Virus record (IMG/VR): IMGVR_UViG_3300034954_000848
Span: 1 to 37,873 of that record
DNA from: a virus
Length of the DNA stretch: 37,873 bases
Direction: 5' to 3' (one strand)
Shown: piece by piece, positions 1-8,858 of the stretch
Position numbering within the stretch: the stretch's first letter is position 1
Layout: each line of letters opens with the position of its first letter
Position numbers and translations under genes: made by a program
The notes under the pieces: generated by a model
Databases searched by the model: none
What the model was told of the DNA's origin: nothing
The model's input: the letters and a program-made list of their open reading frames with translations, nothing else

Positions 1-762
1 GATTTCGTCCGCTGGATCCAACTTGGGGGACTCTGGGCTTTTGTGGCGCTCCACGGAGCCTTCGCTCTTATCGGTTTTATGCTCAGGCAGTTTGAACTTG
101 CTCGTCTAATCGGTATCCGCCCCTACAATGCGATTGCTTTTTCAGGTCCTATTGCCGTATTTGTTAGTGTATTTCTCATCTACCCACTTGGACAATCCAG
201 TTGGTTCTTTGCGCCATCGTTTGGCGTTGCGGCGATCTTTAGATTCTTACTTTTCTTACAAGGTTTCCACAACTGGACTCTCAACCCCTTCCATATGATG
301 GGAGTTGCTGGTATACTGGGAGGAGCATTGCTTTCCGCAATTCACGGCGTTACTGTAGAAAACACACTTTATCAAGATGGTGAACAGGCAAACACATTTA
401 AGGCGTTTGATTCGACTCAAGAGGAAGAGACATACTCAATGGTTACAGCTAACAGATTCTGGTCGCAGATTTTTGGCATTGCTTTCAGTAACAAGCGTTG
501 GCTTCATTTCTTTATGCTTTTTGTTCCCGTTATGGGTCTGTGGACTAGTTCTATTGGTATTATCGGACTTGCTCTTAATCTTCGCGCATATGACTTTGTA
601 TCTCAGGAAATTCGTGCATCAGAAGACCCTGAGTTTGAAACCTTCTACACCAAGAACATTCTCTTGAATGAAGGTTTACGTGCCTGGATGGCACCAGTAG
701 ATCAACCTCATGAATCGTTTGTGTTCCCTGAGGAAGTTCTTCCCCGAGGTAATGCTCTGTGA
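1..762 (+). CDS. psbD: Photosystem II D2 protein (psbD), 3' part
   Basis: The frame is open from base 1, so the gene starts left of the window; the last 253 codons of about 352 are present. D2 binds P680 chlorophyll, pheophytin, plastoquinone QA and the non-heme iron in the thylakoid reaction centre; phage copies are thought to keep host photosynthesis running during infection. With an offset of 99, key residues fall where expected: His117 (peripheral chlorophyll, LHGAF), Tyr160 (Tyr[10 protein letters not shown]), His197 (P680 ligand, NPFHMM), His214 and His268 (non-heme iron, AIHG and RWLHFF) and Trp253 (QA pocket, NRFWSQ). The C terminus [10 protein letters not shown] is the standard one. 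I see no frameshift or intron, so the protein should be functional. The next gene overlaps its stop codon. The assignment is essentially certain. Confidence 0.98.
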   Translation, partial: DFVRWIQLGGLWAFVALHGAFALIGFMLRQFELARLIGIRPYNAIAFSGPIAVFVSVFLIYPLGQSSWFFAPSFGVAAIFRFLLFLQGFHNWTLNPFHMMGVAGILGGALLSAIHGVTVENTLYQDGEQANTFKAFDSTQEEETYSMVTANRFWSQIFGIAFSNKRWLHFFMLFVPVMGLWTSSIGIIGLALNLRAYDFVSQEIRASEDPEFETFYTKNILLNEGLRAWMAPVDQPHESFVFPEEVLPRGNAL

Positions 763-971
763 ATCATTATCTTGTTTTTGTATGGGGCGTATGCTTCTCT
801 CTTATTGCAGGTGGTGCTTTTGCACTGATGTGGTCTAACATTCGTGACATCAATAAAATGATGGATGAACCACCCAAACCACGTCACCCAGAGGCACCTG
901 CTCCTGGTGAAGAAGTTATGTATGTCGATCTTGCAAAAGAAAGATTAGAACAATTATATGAAGATGAATGA
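759..971 (+). CDS. Small single-pass membrane protein next to psbD
   Basis: A 70-residue protein of unknown function. It starts at GTG, overlapping the psbD TGA by four bases (GTGA), so it is probably translationally coupled to psbD and made with it. Residues 3-25 form one hydrophobic membrane segment ([22 protein letters not shown]). A polar tail follows with a proline-rich stretch ([17 protein letters not shown]) and an acidic end ([10 protein letters not shown]). Co-transcription with psbD and the membrane segment suggest a thylakoid-directed accessory protein, but this is inference from position only. A terminator follows eight bases after the stop. I do not recognise a named family. Confidence 0.8.
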   Translation: MNHYLVFVWGVCFSLIAGGAFALMWSNIRDINKMMDEPPKPRHPEAPAPGEEVMYVDLAKERLEQLYEDE

Positions 972-978
972 TTACTCG

Positions 979-1002
979 GAGGGGTTCATTCCCCTCTTTT
1001 TT
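979..1002 (+). terminator. Intrinsic terminator after psbD unit
   Basis: Six-base perfect stem GAGGGG / CCCCTC (979-984 with 991-996), loop TTCATT, then six T residues (997-1002). This is a classic rho-independent terminator closing the psbD transcription unit. Confidence 0.9.
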
Positions 1003-1003
1003 A

Positions 1004-1012
1004 TGCTATAAT
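1004..1012 (+). promoter_or_regulatory. Extended -10 promoter (TGCTATAAT)
   Basis: TGCTATAAT is a perfect TATAAT with the TGN extension. It starts two bases after the psbD terminator and about 20 bases before the ATG at 1033. No good -35 box is seen; the extended -10 would compensate. This suggests recognition by host-type sigma factor, so early or middle expression. The same nine bases occur again at 18271-18279. Confidence 0.75.
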
Positions 1013-1032
1013 TCAACTATCCTGGAGAACTA

Positions 1033-1368
1033 ATGCACGGATCACTCGACCCAGACGAAAATGTTATGGATGACTCCCTAATCACAAAAAGAAAAGCAGC
1101 AGCAGTAATGAAAACTGTTCACGAACAACTTGCAGATACCATTGCAGAGTTAGGTTGGGATTGCTATGATAATGTTGCCGTAGAAATTGGTGGCACTTCT
1201 GTTTACGAAATTGAGGGTGCTGGAACTAAGTGGGCACCAGTAAAGGGAACACGTAAATATAACAAAGATGCATTCATTGTTATCAAAAACCTTGATCGTA
1301 ATCCAACTGTTCCTTCTCAACCAAACCCTGAGTTGAAACAAGCACATCCCTACGAAGAAAAAAAATGA
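1033..1368 (+). CDS. Hypothetical protein, first gene of small early-type operon
   Basis: 111 residues, soluble, no recognised domain. The N-terminal half is charged and probably helical (LITKRKAAAVMKTVHEQLADTIAELGWDCYDN); the middle looks like beta strands (VAVEIGGTSVYEIEG); the C-terminus is proline- and lysine-rich (HPYEEKK). CTGGAG lies seven bases before the ATG as a ribosome binding site. The stop overlaps the next start (ATGA), so the two genes are coupled. It is the first gene behind the extended -10 promoter at 1004-1012. Function is unknown. Confidence 0.75.
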   Translation: MHGSLDPDENVMDDSLITKRKAAAVMKTVHEQLADTIAELGWDCYDNVAVEIGGTSVYEIEGAGTKWAPVKGTRKYNKDAFIVIKNLDRNPTVPSQPNPELKQAHPYEEKK

Positions 1369-1652
1369 ACGGTTACTTCTCAGTCTTTGATCCAACAGGT
1401 AAGAAGATTGCTGATTGTGGTGCTCTTCGTGATGCCATCAATCTTGTTGGCAGTAGAAATAAAAACTGGGATGGACACTACTATCAGTTCAAACCAGTAT
1501 ATCAAACCATAGATGTTAACTCAAAAAAATATTTTCCATCGGATGATATTGTTGTGAATATGGATGGTGGAGTTGGAGGATCATGGACTGTAGATACTGG
1601 TTCAATTCCAATAGAACCTGGTATTGGTGGTGCCGTAGAATTTACTACATAA
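1365..1652 (+). CDS. Hypothetical protein
   Basis: 95 residues, no recognised family. It starts inside the stop of the previous gene (ATGA overlap). The first 45 residues could form a small alpha/beta unit (FSVFDPTGKKIADCGALRDAINL). The C-terminal 35 residues are glycine-rich and hydrophobic (NMDGGVGGSWTVDTGSIPIEPGIGG) and predicted to be beta or disordered. It has no signal peptide or membrane segment. It is the middle gene of the three-gene unit 1033-1901; nothing in the sequence fixes a function. Confidence 0.7.
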   Translation: MNGYFSVFDPTGKKIADCGALRDAINLVGSRNKNWDGHYYQFKPVYQTIDVNSKKYFPSDDIVVNMDGGVGGSWTVDTGSIPIEPGIGGAVEFTT

Positions 1653-1670
1653 TATACTGATTTTAGAAAA

Positions 1671-1901
1671 ATGAAAAAGCAAGAAATGATTGATACCCTC
1701 ACTAAGCAGGGTCAAGATATTAGAAAAGAATTGGTTGAGATGCAGCAAACTTTTACAGTTAAGAAAGAAATGCTGACTAGAATTGAAGGTGCTCTTGAAG
1801 CACTCTCTGCTCTAGAACCAGATGAACCATCTGCACCATTGGAATCAGAAGAACTTGCTGACCATACAGCAGCTGCTGCAGCACTTGGTATTTTAAAATA
1901 A
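1671..1901 (+). CDS. Small coiled-coil protein, possible fibre chaperone (gp57A-like)
   Basis: 76 residues. Residues 3-50 are a strongly predicted amphipathic helix or coiled coil (KKQEMIDTLTKQGQDIRKEL to ALEALSAL); the rest is acidic, Pro/Ala-rich and probably disordered. It resembles the 80-aa protein at 18318-18560: both share a pattern of L..Q.Q....KEL, a lysine, a methionine, then an aliphatic residue before (E/Q)G and E.L..L. T4 gp57A, the trimerisation chaperone for tail fibres, is also about 79 residues with an N-terminal helix and acidic tail, so a similar role is plausible here, directly upstream of the fibre array. That is inference from architecture and position; sequence similarity to gp57A is not shown. 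No clear ribosome binding site is visible. Confidence 0.75.
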   Translation: MKKQEMIDTLTKQGQDIRKELVEMQQTFTVKKEMLTRIEGALEALSALEPDEPSAPLESEELADHTAAAAALGILK

Positions 1902-1916
1902 TCAATTCAAAACACG

Positions 1917-1924
1917 AATAAATA
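1917..1924 (+). promoter_or_regulatory. T4-type late promoter (AATAAATA)
   Basis: AATAAATA matches the late -10 element of T4-like cyanophages (gp55-type sigma). It lies about 50 bases before the ATG at 1975. Transcription would start about six bases downstream, inside the hairpin at 1928-1947. Confidence 0.7.
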
Positions 1925-1927
1925 AAA

Positions 1928-1953
1928 GGAGACTTACATAAGTCTCCTTTTTT
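1928..1953 (+). terminator. Intrinsic terminator between small-gene operon and fibre operon
   Basis: Nine-base perfect stem GGAGACTTA / TAAGTCTCC (1928-1936 with 1939-1947) with a two-base loop, preceded by AAAA and followed by six T residues (1948-1953). It should end the transcript of 1033-1901. It sits directly over the start region of the late promoter at 1917-1924. Confidence 0.9.
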
Positions 1954-1974
1954 GGTATATACCGAATGTAATAA

Positions 1975-3852
1975 ATGGCAACACCTTTTAGGTTAAAACG
2001 ATCTGCTGTATCTGGAAAAAGACCAGAACTGTCGGACTTACAGCTAGGAGAACTAGCGATAAATTTTCATGACGGTCATCTGTATGCTGAGAGAGACACG
2101 GGAGGTGTCGGCATCGGAACGACCGTTGCACTCTTAACTCCATGGAAAGAAAATTTTGGAGGAGGGTCTATTACCTATGTGGGTGTTGTCACAGCAACAA
2201 CATATCACGGCGATCAAGTGATCGGAACACCAACAGGTGGATCATTTAGAGCAGGAGCATTTACACCAAGCGCAAGTGATTTGACAAAAGATTCTATTGA
2301 TGAACTAAACTTCATTCTAGGAAAGTTAGTTCCAACAGCACCAGATGATATTGATGGAGTTTCTCTTTCACTGACTGGTACTGCAGGTGTTGGTAGACTT
2401 TGCCAAGGATTTACACCAACAAATAATACTGGTGGATCACTAACACCATCAGCAGGAACTCAGTATACTAGAAATACTGATGGTACAATTACCACAAATT
2501 ATATTACCGAGTATGGACCAGGTGATAGTGGAACAGTAACTGGTTTTGTTAATGCAGTTGGAGTTGGAACTACAACTCTCAATATTTCTTTTGGAATATA
2601 TGCAGTCAAATCTGATAATGGAACGTATGGAGCACTGCAAATTGCAAATGATAAGGATGCGGCAGATTCCACAAGAAATGTAGGAATCACTTCATTGTTC
2701 TATGAAGTTTATGATGCAAGATTGATTAATGCTGCATCACCTGACGGTTTTAACAAAGCATTTCTTACACACGGATCATCAACAACAGATAACGTTTTCT
2801 GGTATGAAGATCCAAGCACCGTTGGAGCACCAGTAATTTCATTTAGTGGAGTAACTGCACCCAGTAGTCCCACACTGAACTATTCATCTGGTGTTCCTCA
2901 CTATACTCAAGCAACAGCAAATAACTTCACTTATAGTGTAACAGTTACCAATGCTTCTGGTGATATGTACACTCAGAACAAATTACTGAATTCTGATGGA
3001 CAAACTGCTGGTTTCCAAAATCCAGGGCATAAAGAGTATGATGATTTCACTAGTGGAACTTTACCACCAGCAAGAAACTTTGGTGTAGGATCTGGTGCTG
3101 TTGTCAATATTGCCCAGACTCCAAGAGATTTACATCTTACACTTACATCAAATCATTTCACACGATTTGATGCTGTAACTCCATATGGTTCACACAATAA
3201 TCAGAGACTGAGTTACAATACTAACATTAATATTATGGGCACCACTGCCCGCACCAATGCGATTGATGAGGATAACATTCTTATCTCTTCACTTGGAACT
3301 GGTTCTGGAAATGCTACTAGAGTAAATGCTGGATCTACTGGTGACAACCCAACTCCAGTATATACTTCTTGGAGTGCAAACTCTTCGGTTGCTACTTATG
3401 AAGCAGTTGTAAGAGGTGCAACACTAAGGCATGATCAAACTGATTATTCTTCTGGATATCTTCCTGCTGGACCTGATTATTCTTCAGGTAGAAATGGAAC
3501 ACAATATTTCCAAGTTGAGTTGATTAGATCTAATGTATCTGAATTTAGTATTACTTATAGTGGTGCAGCTGCTGGATGTTTTGTTTGTATGCCTGATAAC
3601 TCAGCATGGACCACATCACTCTCTGGAACTAATGGTTGGGCAGATATGTTCCAAGCATACAGAGGAGCAGGTATTCCAACATCATCAGAACCAGGATGCT
3701 CTTCTGGTGGTTTGATGGATAATAATGGTGGCACATTCACTTGTGTATTTGGAACTGAATCATCATCTAATGATAGTAATAATCGTATCTTGATTAGATG
3801 GAAATTGACTTCTGGACAGTCAATTACAGGTATGTCATTCTCCGCTACATAA
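1975..3852 (+). CDS. Tail fibre-like virion protein (625 aa)
   Basis: Large beta-rich, glycine/serine/threonine-rich protein. Residues 1-60 resemble a common phage fibre head: basic start (MATPFRLKRSAVSGKRP), then DLQLGELAINFHDGHLYAERD, a motif of the type QLGELAIN..DG.LY seen at the N termini of many marine phage fibres and structural proteins. The remainder (about 100-625) shows no named domain; it is low in charge with few cysteines, fitting a trimeric beta fibre or adhesin. It is the first gene of the late four-gene unit to 12332, and the ATG is the only start near the promoter; an upstream in-frame ATG (1966) is followed at once by TAA. The virion role is inferred from family and context; the receptor is unknown. 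Confidence 0.8.
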   Translation: MATPFRLKRSAVSGKRPELSDLQLGELAINFHDGHLYAERDTGGVGIGTTVALLTPWKENFGGGSITYVGVVTATTYHGDQVIGTPTGGSFRAGAFTPSASDLTKDSIDELNFILGKLVPTAPDDIDGVSLSLTGTAGVGRLCQGFTPTNNTGGSLTPSAGTQYTRNTDGTITTNYITEYGPGDSGTVTGFVNAVGVGTTTLNISFGIYAVKSDNGTYGALQIANDKDAADSTRNVGITSLFYEVYDARLINAASPDGFNKAFLTHGSSTTDNVFWYEDPSTVGAPVISFSGVTAPSSPTLNYSSGVPHYTQATANNFTYSVTVTNASGDMYTQNKLLNSDGQTAGFQNPGHKEYDDFTSGTLPPARNFGVGSGAVVNIAQTPRDLHLTLTSNHFTRFDAVTPYGSHNNQRLSYNTNINIMGTTARTNAIDEDNILISSLGTGSGNATRVNAGSTGDNPTPVYTSWSANSSVATYEAVVRGATLRHDQTDYSSGYLPAGPDYSSGRNGTQYFQVELIRSNVSEFSITYSGAAAGCFVCMPDNSAWTTSLSGTNGWADMFQAYRGAGIPTSSEPGCSSGGLMDNNGGTFTCVFGTESSSNDSNNRILIRWKLTSGQSITGMSFSAT

Positions 3853-3872
3853 GATATCAGAGGTAAAAAATA

Positions 3873-6800
3873 GTGGCAGCATCAATAGAACAAAAACTAG
3901 ACTTTCTATTAAAGAAAATTGGTTATGTTGCGTCCAAGACGGGTATTGCTGAAGATAGTACGCTATCGGGAACTAAGAAAGCACCTTTTGGTGAAGCAAT
4001 ACCATCACCTCTGGTTGTTCCTGAGAGTAGTATTTGGGCACAGGCAAATGAGATTCCTGCAACACCACCAGGATCTAACACTTCATATGTAAGAGTATAT
4101 CTTTCTGGATCTTCTGGTCATAGAATGACCGTTGATAATACGGTTTCTGGTAATAGAACTTTTATTGCGCGATCAACATATAATGATAACTCTTCTTCAA
4201 TCCTTGGTGATTGGATTGATACTTCTTTTGGTGCAGATTATATTATAGAAGTATATAAAGGTGATCCAAATTCTGGTGGTGTAAAGTTATCTGCTGCTGG
4301 TTCTGGATCGAATGATACCTGGTTCTTTGATTACTCTTCTGGTGTTCTAAACTTCAATGGAACTGTAGTTCCTTCTGGAGTTACCTCAACTAACATTTAC
4401 ATTGTTGGTTATAGGTATATTGGTATCAAGGGTGTAGCAGTTCCTGGTGCTGGGGCAACGTTTACTCATGCAACTATCGGTGATCTTAATATCACTGGTG
4501 TCTCTACCTTTTTTGATACCACTGACAATACTTTAGGTAATGAAAATACAGGATCCGTCCAGTTGGATGGTGGTATGGGTATTGCTAAGAACCTTACGGT
4601 TAAGCAAAACCTACACGTTGGTGGATATTCGGAGTTTGTTGGTGTTGCCACATTTAAAGGTGGAACAATTAATCTGGGTGATGCTGATACTGATGATATT
4701 AATGTCAGTGGTGAGTTTATTTCCAATTTAGTTCCAGACGTTGATGATACTTATAGCTTAGGAACAGCATCTAAGCAGTGGAAAAATCTGTTTATCAATG
4801 GACATGCTGAATTAGATAACACAGTTATCTCGGGTGTTTCTACATTTTCCAGTTCACTTGATATCAATTCTGATGTTGATATTGATGGGCATACAGAATT
4901 AGATAATGTTAACATTGCTGGTGTTACTACTTTCCAGAGTAATGCATTCTTTGGTGATGCTGATTATATTCAGATGGGTGATTCCCAAGATCTTAAGATC
5001 GGACACGTTGGATCTTATAGTGTTATCTTAGATCAGGGTGAAGGAAACTTATCCATCGGTGGTGATGGATTTGTAGACATCATGAACACTGCTTTGAATG
5101 AATACAAAGCAAGGTTCACAACAAATGGTTCTGTAGAATTATATTTTGATAATGTAAACAAATTTGAAACTACTGGATATGGTGCCACAGTATTTGGCAC
5201 CTTACAATCACAACAGTTAAATGTAACTGGTGTTTCTACATTCCAAAGTCATGTTCATTTTGGTGATGATGATGAACTGAGGTTTGGTGCTAGTAATGAT
5301 TTTAAAATTTATCACGATCCAGATGATGCTCGTCTAGAGAATTCAAATGGTGATGTTAAGTTTAAGAACACCGGTAGTTATTTCTTCTTTGATGAGGATG
5401 GTGGAGAAACTCTTGCATCCTTTATTAATGATGGTGGTGTAAATCTTTACTATGGCGGAAGTAAGAAATTTGAAACTACTGGATATGGTGCCACAGTATT
5501 TGGCACCTTACAATCACAACAGTTAAATGTAACTGGAGTCTCTACATTCTCTAGTAATGTTAGTTTTAGTTCTGATATTGATTCTCACCTTATTCCTGCA
5601 AGTGATGATACTTATGACTTAGGTGCTCCTAATGATCAATGGAGAAACCTTTATATTGATGGACTTGCAAATGTTGATCAACTTCTATGTTCTACTAGTG
5701 CAGATTTCTCTAATAATGTTGAAATTGGTGGTGATTTAAAAATAGCAGATAAGATAGTTCATATTGGAGATACAAACACTGCTATCAGATTCCCTGCTGA
5801 TGATACATTTACAGTAGAGACTGCTGGCAGTGAGAGACTTCGTATAACTTCTGATGGAAAGTTAATCCATGGAGTATCATCTAGTAGTTATGACTTAACA
5901 ACTGCTGGTAATGGGTATCGTAGTCTTTTGATTGGATCAACAAGCGGATCAACAGCTGCTCTTCTTCTTGATGGTGCATCAAACGGTGATGGTACTGGTA
6001 ATGATTATGGAAGCATCGAACATAATTCGGGTGGTGAACTGCGATATAAGAACAGACAAAATGCTGGGCATGTTTTCTACACCACAAGTTCTGATACAGA
6101 AAGACTTCGTATAACTTCTTCTGGCAAGATTGGTATCAATTCAACTGCTCCTTCAGAAAGACTTGATGTTGGAGGAACTATAAAAACTGAACAGTTAAAT
6201 GTAACTGGTGTTTCTACTTTTGCTGGTACAGTTAACACTGCATCTATAGTAGCAACAGGAATCGATTTAAATGGTGATATAGATGTAGATGGACACACCA
6301 ACTTAGATAATGTAAGTGTTGCTGGCGTAACTACAACTTCTGGTTTACTTGATATTAATGCTGGCGGACAAGCAAATACTTTCAAGGTAGAGGATCTTAC
6401 AGACAACCGTGTTGTTATTGCTGGAACTGGTGGAGAACTTGAGGATGATGCTAATCTAACTTTCAATGGATCTACTCTTGCAGTTGGTGTTGATCTGGAT
6501 GTAGATGGGCATACAAACTTAGATAATGTAAGTGTTGCTGGTGTTACTACATTCACGGGTGCCATTGATGCAAATGGAAATTTAGATGTTGATGGGACTA
6601 CAGAATTAGACGTATTAAATGTTGCAGAAACTGCTACATTCTCTGCTAATATCGATGCTAATGGTGATCTTGATGTAGATGGTCACACTAACTTAGATAA
6701 TGTAAGTGTTGCAGGAGTATCAACCTTTACTGGTGCCATTGATGCTGATGGTAATGTAGATGTCGCAGGAACACTTGATGTTGATGGGCATACTGAACTT

Positions 6801-8852
6801 GATAATGTTAATATTTCTGGTATTGCAACTGCAACTGCTTTCCATACTGGAGCAGAAGGATCTGCAATTAGAGTTACTTCTAATACGATTAGTGGTCCTG
6901 CAGAGATGTTTATCGATCCAGCAGGGGTTGGTGATAACACAGGAGCACTAAGAATTAAGGGTGATCTATTTGTTGATGGCACACAGACCGTTATCAATTC
7001 AACCACTATTGAACTTGGTGATTTTATTGTTGGTATTGCAACTACTGCAACTACTGATTCTCTTGCTGATGGTGCTGGTATTAAGATTGGACCAGATAAC
7101 ACTTTCTTATATGATCATCCCAATACTTCACTTAAGTCTAGTGAAAATTTAAATCTTGCTTCTAGTAAGGTATATAAAATTGATGGAACGGATGTTCTTT
7201 CAGCAACCACGTTAGGTTCTGGTGTTGTCAACTCCTCACTCACATCACTTGGAACACTATTAGGTCTCACGGTTTCTGGGCAGACAACACTAAACACACT
7301 TGGAGTAACTGGTGTTTCTACTTTTTCTGGTGCTATTGATGCTAATGGTGACTTAGATGTAGATGGACATACCAACTTAGATAATTTAAGTGTTGCTGGT
7401 GTTTCTACATTCCAAAGTGATGTGCATTTTGGTGATGATGATAAGATTATATTTGGTGATGGAGATGACTTACAAATTTATCATGATGGTAATAACAGTT
7501 ATATAGAAGATGCTGGAGTTGGTGCCCTCATTATGAAGGGAAGCACCATTCGTTTTAGATCTACTACTAATGAAAATATAATTAGTGCTTCTCAAAATGG
7601 AGCAGTAGATCTTTATTATGATAACTCTCTTAAATTCCAGACAACTGGTTATGGTGCTACTGTTTTTGGAACTACACAAACTCAACAGTTAAATGTTACT
7701 GGTGTTTCTACAATTTTTAAAGCCAATGGTTCAGATCTTCTTCATCTGACTAGAAATACTAGTGGTGGTGGAACTGATATTGGATTTAAGTTTAATGTTA
7801 ATAATCCAAGTGCAAATTCAACAACTCTAGGAATTACTAGAATTAGTGGAAATACATCAATACTCAATATTACTGACCAAGGCGTCGTTTATCCTTCTTC
7901 TAATGGCACTGTTGATTTAGGTAGGACAAGTAATAGATTTGATAATTTCTATGTTCTTAATATTGATGCCAATGGTGATCTGGATGTTAATGGACACACT
8001 GAGTTAGATAACGTTGCAATTTCTGGTATTACAACCTTCACAGGTACAATTGATGCAAATGGTAATGTAGATGTTGCAGGAATACTTGACGTTGATGGTC
8101 ATACTGAACTTGATAATGTTAATATTTCTGGGGTCGTTACAGCAACATCTATCAATGCAACCACGTTTATTGGTAATGGTGATTTTGTTGACATCGATGT
8201 CGATGGACATACAGAATTAGATAATGTCAACATTGCTGGTGTTGTTACAGCAACCACTATTAATGCAACTACGTTTGCTGGTAACGGTGATTTTGTTGAC
8301 ATTGACGTAGATGGACATACCGATTTAGATAATGTAAGTGTTGCCGGTGTTACAACCTTTGCTGGAAGAATTGTTGGTGCCGCAACCAGCAACGTAATTC
8401 CATTCCTTTACAGTACTTTTGAAGGTCTACCCAATGCTGGAACTTATCACGGTGCATTTGCACATGTTCATAATAGAGGTAAAGGATACTTTGCACATGC
8501 TAATGCTTGGTATGAACTTGTTAACAAGGAACTGAATGGCACTGTTGGAACTGGAACTGAGAGATATGATGTTGAATATATTGATGCAGCAGGATCTAAT
8601 GTAACTGGTGTTAGCACTGCGGCAACTTCTGTAGCAGCAACACTTAATGTTGGTGCTGGTGGAACAGTTCTAAATGCATCTATTAATAACTCTAGAGTTG
8701 GTATAAATTCAACCACACCTGCCTATGCACTCGATGTTGTGGGAGATATAAATAGCTCAACGGATATTAAAGTCAATGGTGTTAGTATCGTTGTACCTGG
8801 AACACCCGCTTCTACCGATGATGTTGTCGCACTCGCAATTGCACTAGGATAA
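3873..8852 (+). CDS. Giant repeat-built tail fibre protein (1659 aa)
   Basis: Starts at GTG (AGAGG ribosome binding site at 3859-3863); an in-frame TAA at 3864 excludes longer starts. Residues 1-200 form a non-repetitive head (LLKKIGYVASKTG; SIWAQANEIPATPPG) typical of marine phage fibres, probably the virion attachment end. Residues about 300-1500 are a shaft of about 12 copies of a module near D(V/I)DGHT(N/E)LDNV.(V/I)(A/S)GV.TF, mixed with IYHD, TTGYGATVFGT and ERLRITSDG modules. Near 1510 is the motif YHGAFAHVHNRGKGYFAHAN common in phage fibre tips; the protein ends in DDVVALAIALG. It carries an exact 71-bp internal duplication. Expected: a long trimeric beta fibre on the tail. Which T4 fibre it corresponds to, if any, cannot be told by eye. 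Confidence 0.85.
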   Translation: MAASIEQKLDFLLKKIGYVASKTGIAEDSTLSGTKKAPFGEAIPSPLVVPESSIWAQANEIPATPPGSNTSYVRVYLSGSSGHRMTVDNTVSGNRTFIARSTYNDNSSSILGDWIDTSFGADYIIEVYKGDPNSGGVKLSAAGSGSNDTWFFDYSSGVLNFNGTVVPSGVTSTNIYIVGYRYIGIKGVAVPGAGATFTHATIGDLNITGVSTFFDTTDNTLGNENTGSVQLDGGMGIAKNLTVKQNLHVGGYSEFVGVATFKGGTINLGDADTDDINVSGEFISNLVPDVDDTYSLGTASKQWKNLFINGHAELDNTVISGVSTFSSSLDINSDVDIDGHTELDNVNIAGVTTFQSNAFFGDADYIQMGDSQDLKIGHVGSYSVILDQGEGNLSIGGDGFVDIMNTALNEYKARFTTNGSVELYFDNVNKFETTGYGATVFGTLQSQQLNVTGVSTFQSHVHFGDDDELRFGASNDFKIYHDPDDARLENSNGDVKFKNTGSYFFFDEDGGETLASFINDGGVNLYYGGSKKFETTGYGATVFGTLQSQQLNVTGVSTFSSNVSFSSDIDSHLIPASDDTYDLGAPNDQWRNLYIDGLANVDQLLCSTSADFSNNVEIGGDLKIADKIVHIGDTNTAIRFPADDTFTVETAGSERLRITSDGKLIHGVSSSSYDLTTAGNGYRSLLIGSTSGSTAALLLDGASNGDGTGNDYGSIEHNSGGELRYKNRQNAGHVFYTTSSDTERLRITSSGKIGINSTAPSERLDVGGTIKTEQLNVTGVSTFAGTVNTASIVATGIDLNGDIDVDGHTNLDNVSVAGVTTTSGLLDINAGGQANTFKVEDLTDNRVVIAGTGGELEDDANLTFNGSTLAVGVDLDVDGHTNLDNVSVAGVTTFTGAIDANGNLDVDGTTELDVLNVAETATFSANIDANGDLDVDGHTNLDNVSVAGVSTFTGAIDADGNVDVAGTLDVDGHTELDNVNISGIATATAFHTGAEGSAIRVTSNTISGPAEMFIDPAGVGDNTGALRIKGDLFVDGTQTVINSTTIELGDFIVGIATTATTDSLADGAGIKIGPDNTFLYDHPNTSLKSSENLNLASSKVYKIDGTDVLSATTLGSGVVNSSLTSLGTLLGLTVSGQTTLNTLGVTGVSTFSGAIDANGDLDVDGHTNLDNLSVAGVSTFQSDVHFGDDDKIIFGDGDDLQIYHDGNNSYIEDAGVGALIMKGSTIRFRSTTNENIISASQNGAVDLYYDNSLKFQTTGYGATVFGTTQTQQLNVTGVSTIFKANGSDLLHLTRNTSGGGTDIGFKFNVNNPSANSTTLGITRISGNTSILNITDQGVVYPSSNGTVDLGRTSNRFDNFYVLNIDANGDLDVNGHTELDNVAISGITTFTGTIDANGNVDVAGILDVDGHTELDNVNISGVVTATSINATTFIGNGDFVDIDVDGHTELDNVNIAGVVTATTINATTFAGNGDFVDIDVDGHTDLDNVSVAGVTTFAGRIVGAATSNVIPFLYSTFEGLPNAGTYHGAFAHVHNRGKGYFAHANAWYELVNKELNGTVGTGTERYDVEYIDAAGSNVTGVSTAATSVAATLNVGAGGTVLNASINNSRVGINSTTPAYALDVVGDINSSTDIKVNGVSIVVPGTPASTDDVVALAIALG
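5160..5230 (+). repeat. 71-bp exact direct repeat, copy 1
   Basis: Exactly repeated at 5466-5536 in the same reading frame; it encodes a module around KFETTGYGATVFGT and QLNVTG. A diverged third copy lies near 7630-7700. Identity at silent positions implies recent duplication or gene conversion. Confidence 0.9.
5466..5536 (+). repeat. 71-bp exact direct repeat, copy 2
   Basis: Second copy of 5160-5230, 306 bp (102 codons) downstream and in frame. Unequal crossing-over between the copies would remove or add exactly 102 residues without breaking the fibre frame. Confidence 0.9.
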
Positions 8853-8858
8853 TAACAG

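Noticed and set aside
6077-6565. Long open frame on the minus strand (about 162 codons) inside the giant fibre gene
   Set aside because: It is antisense to the repeated modules, has no ribosome binding site or family resemblance, and arises from the biased codons of the real gene.
4795-8380. Regularly recurring repeats that could suggest a CRISPR array
   Set aside because: The repeats are in-frame coding modules of varying sequence and spacing in one long gene; there are no short constant repeats with unique spacers.
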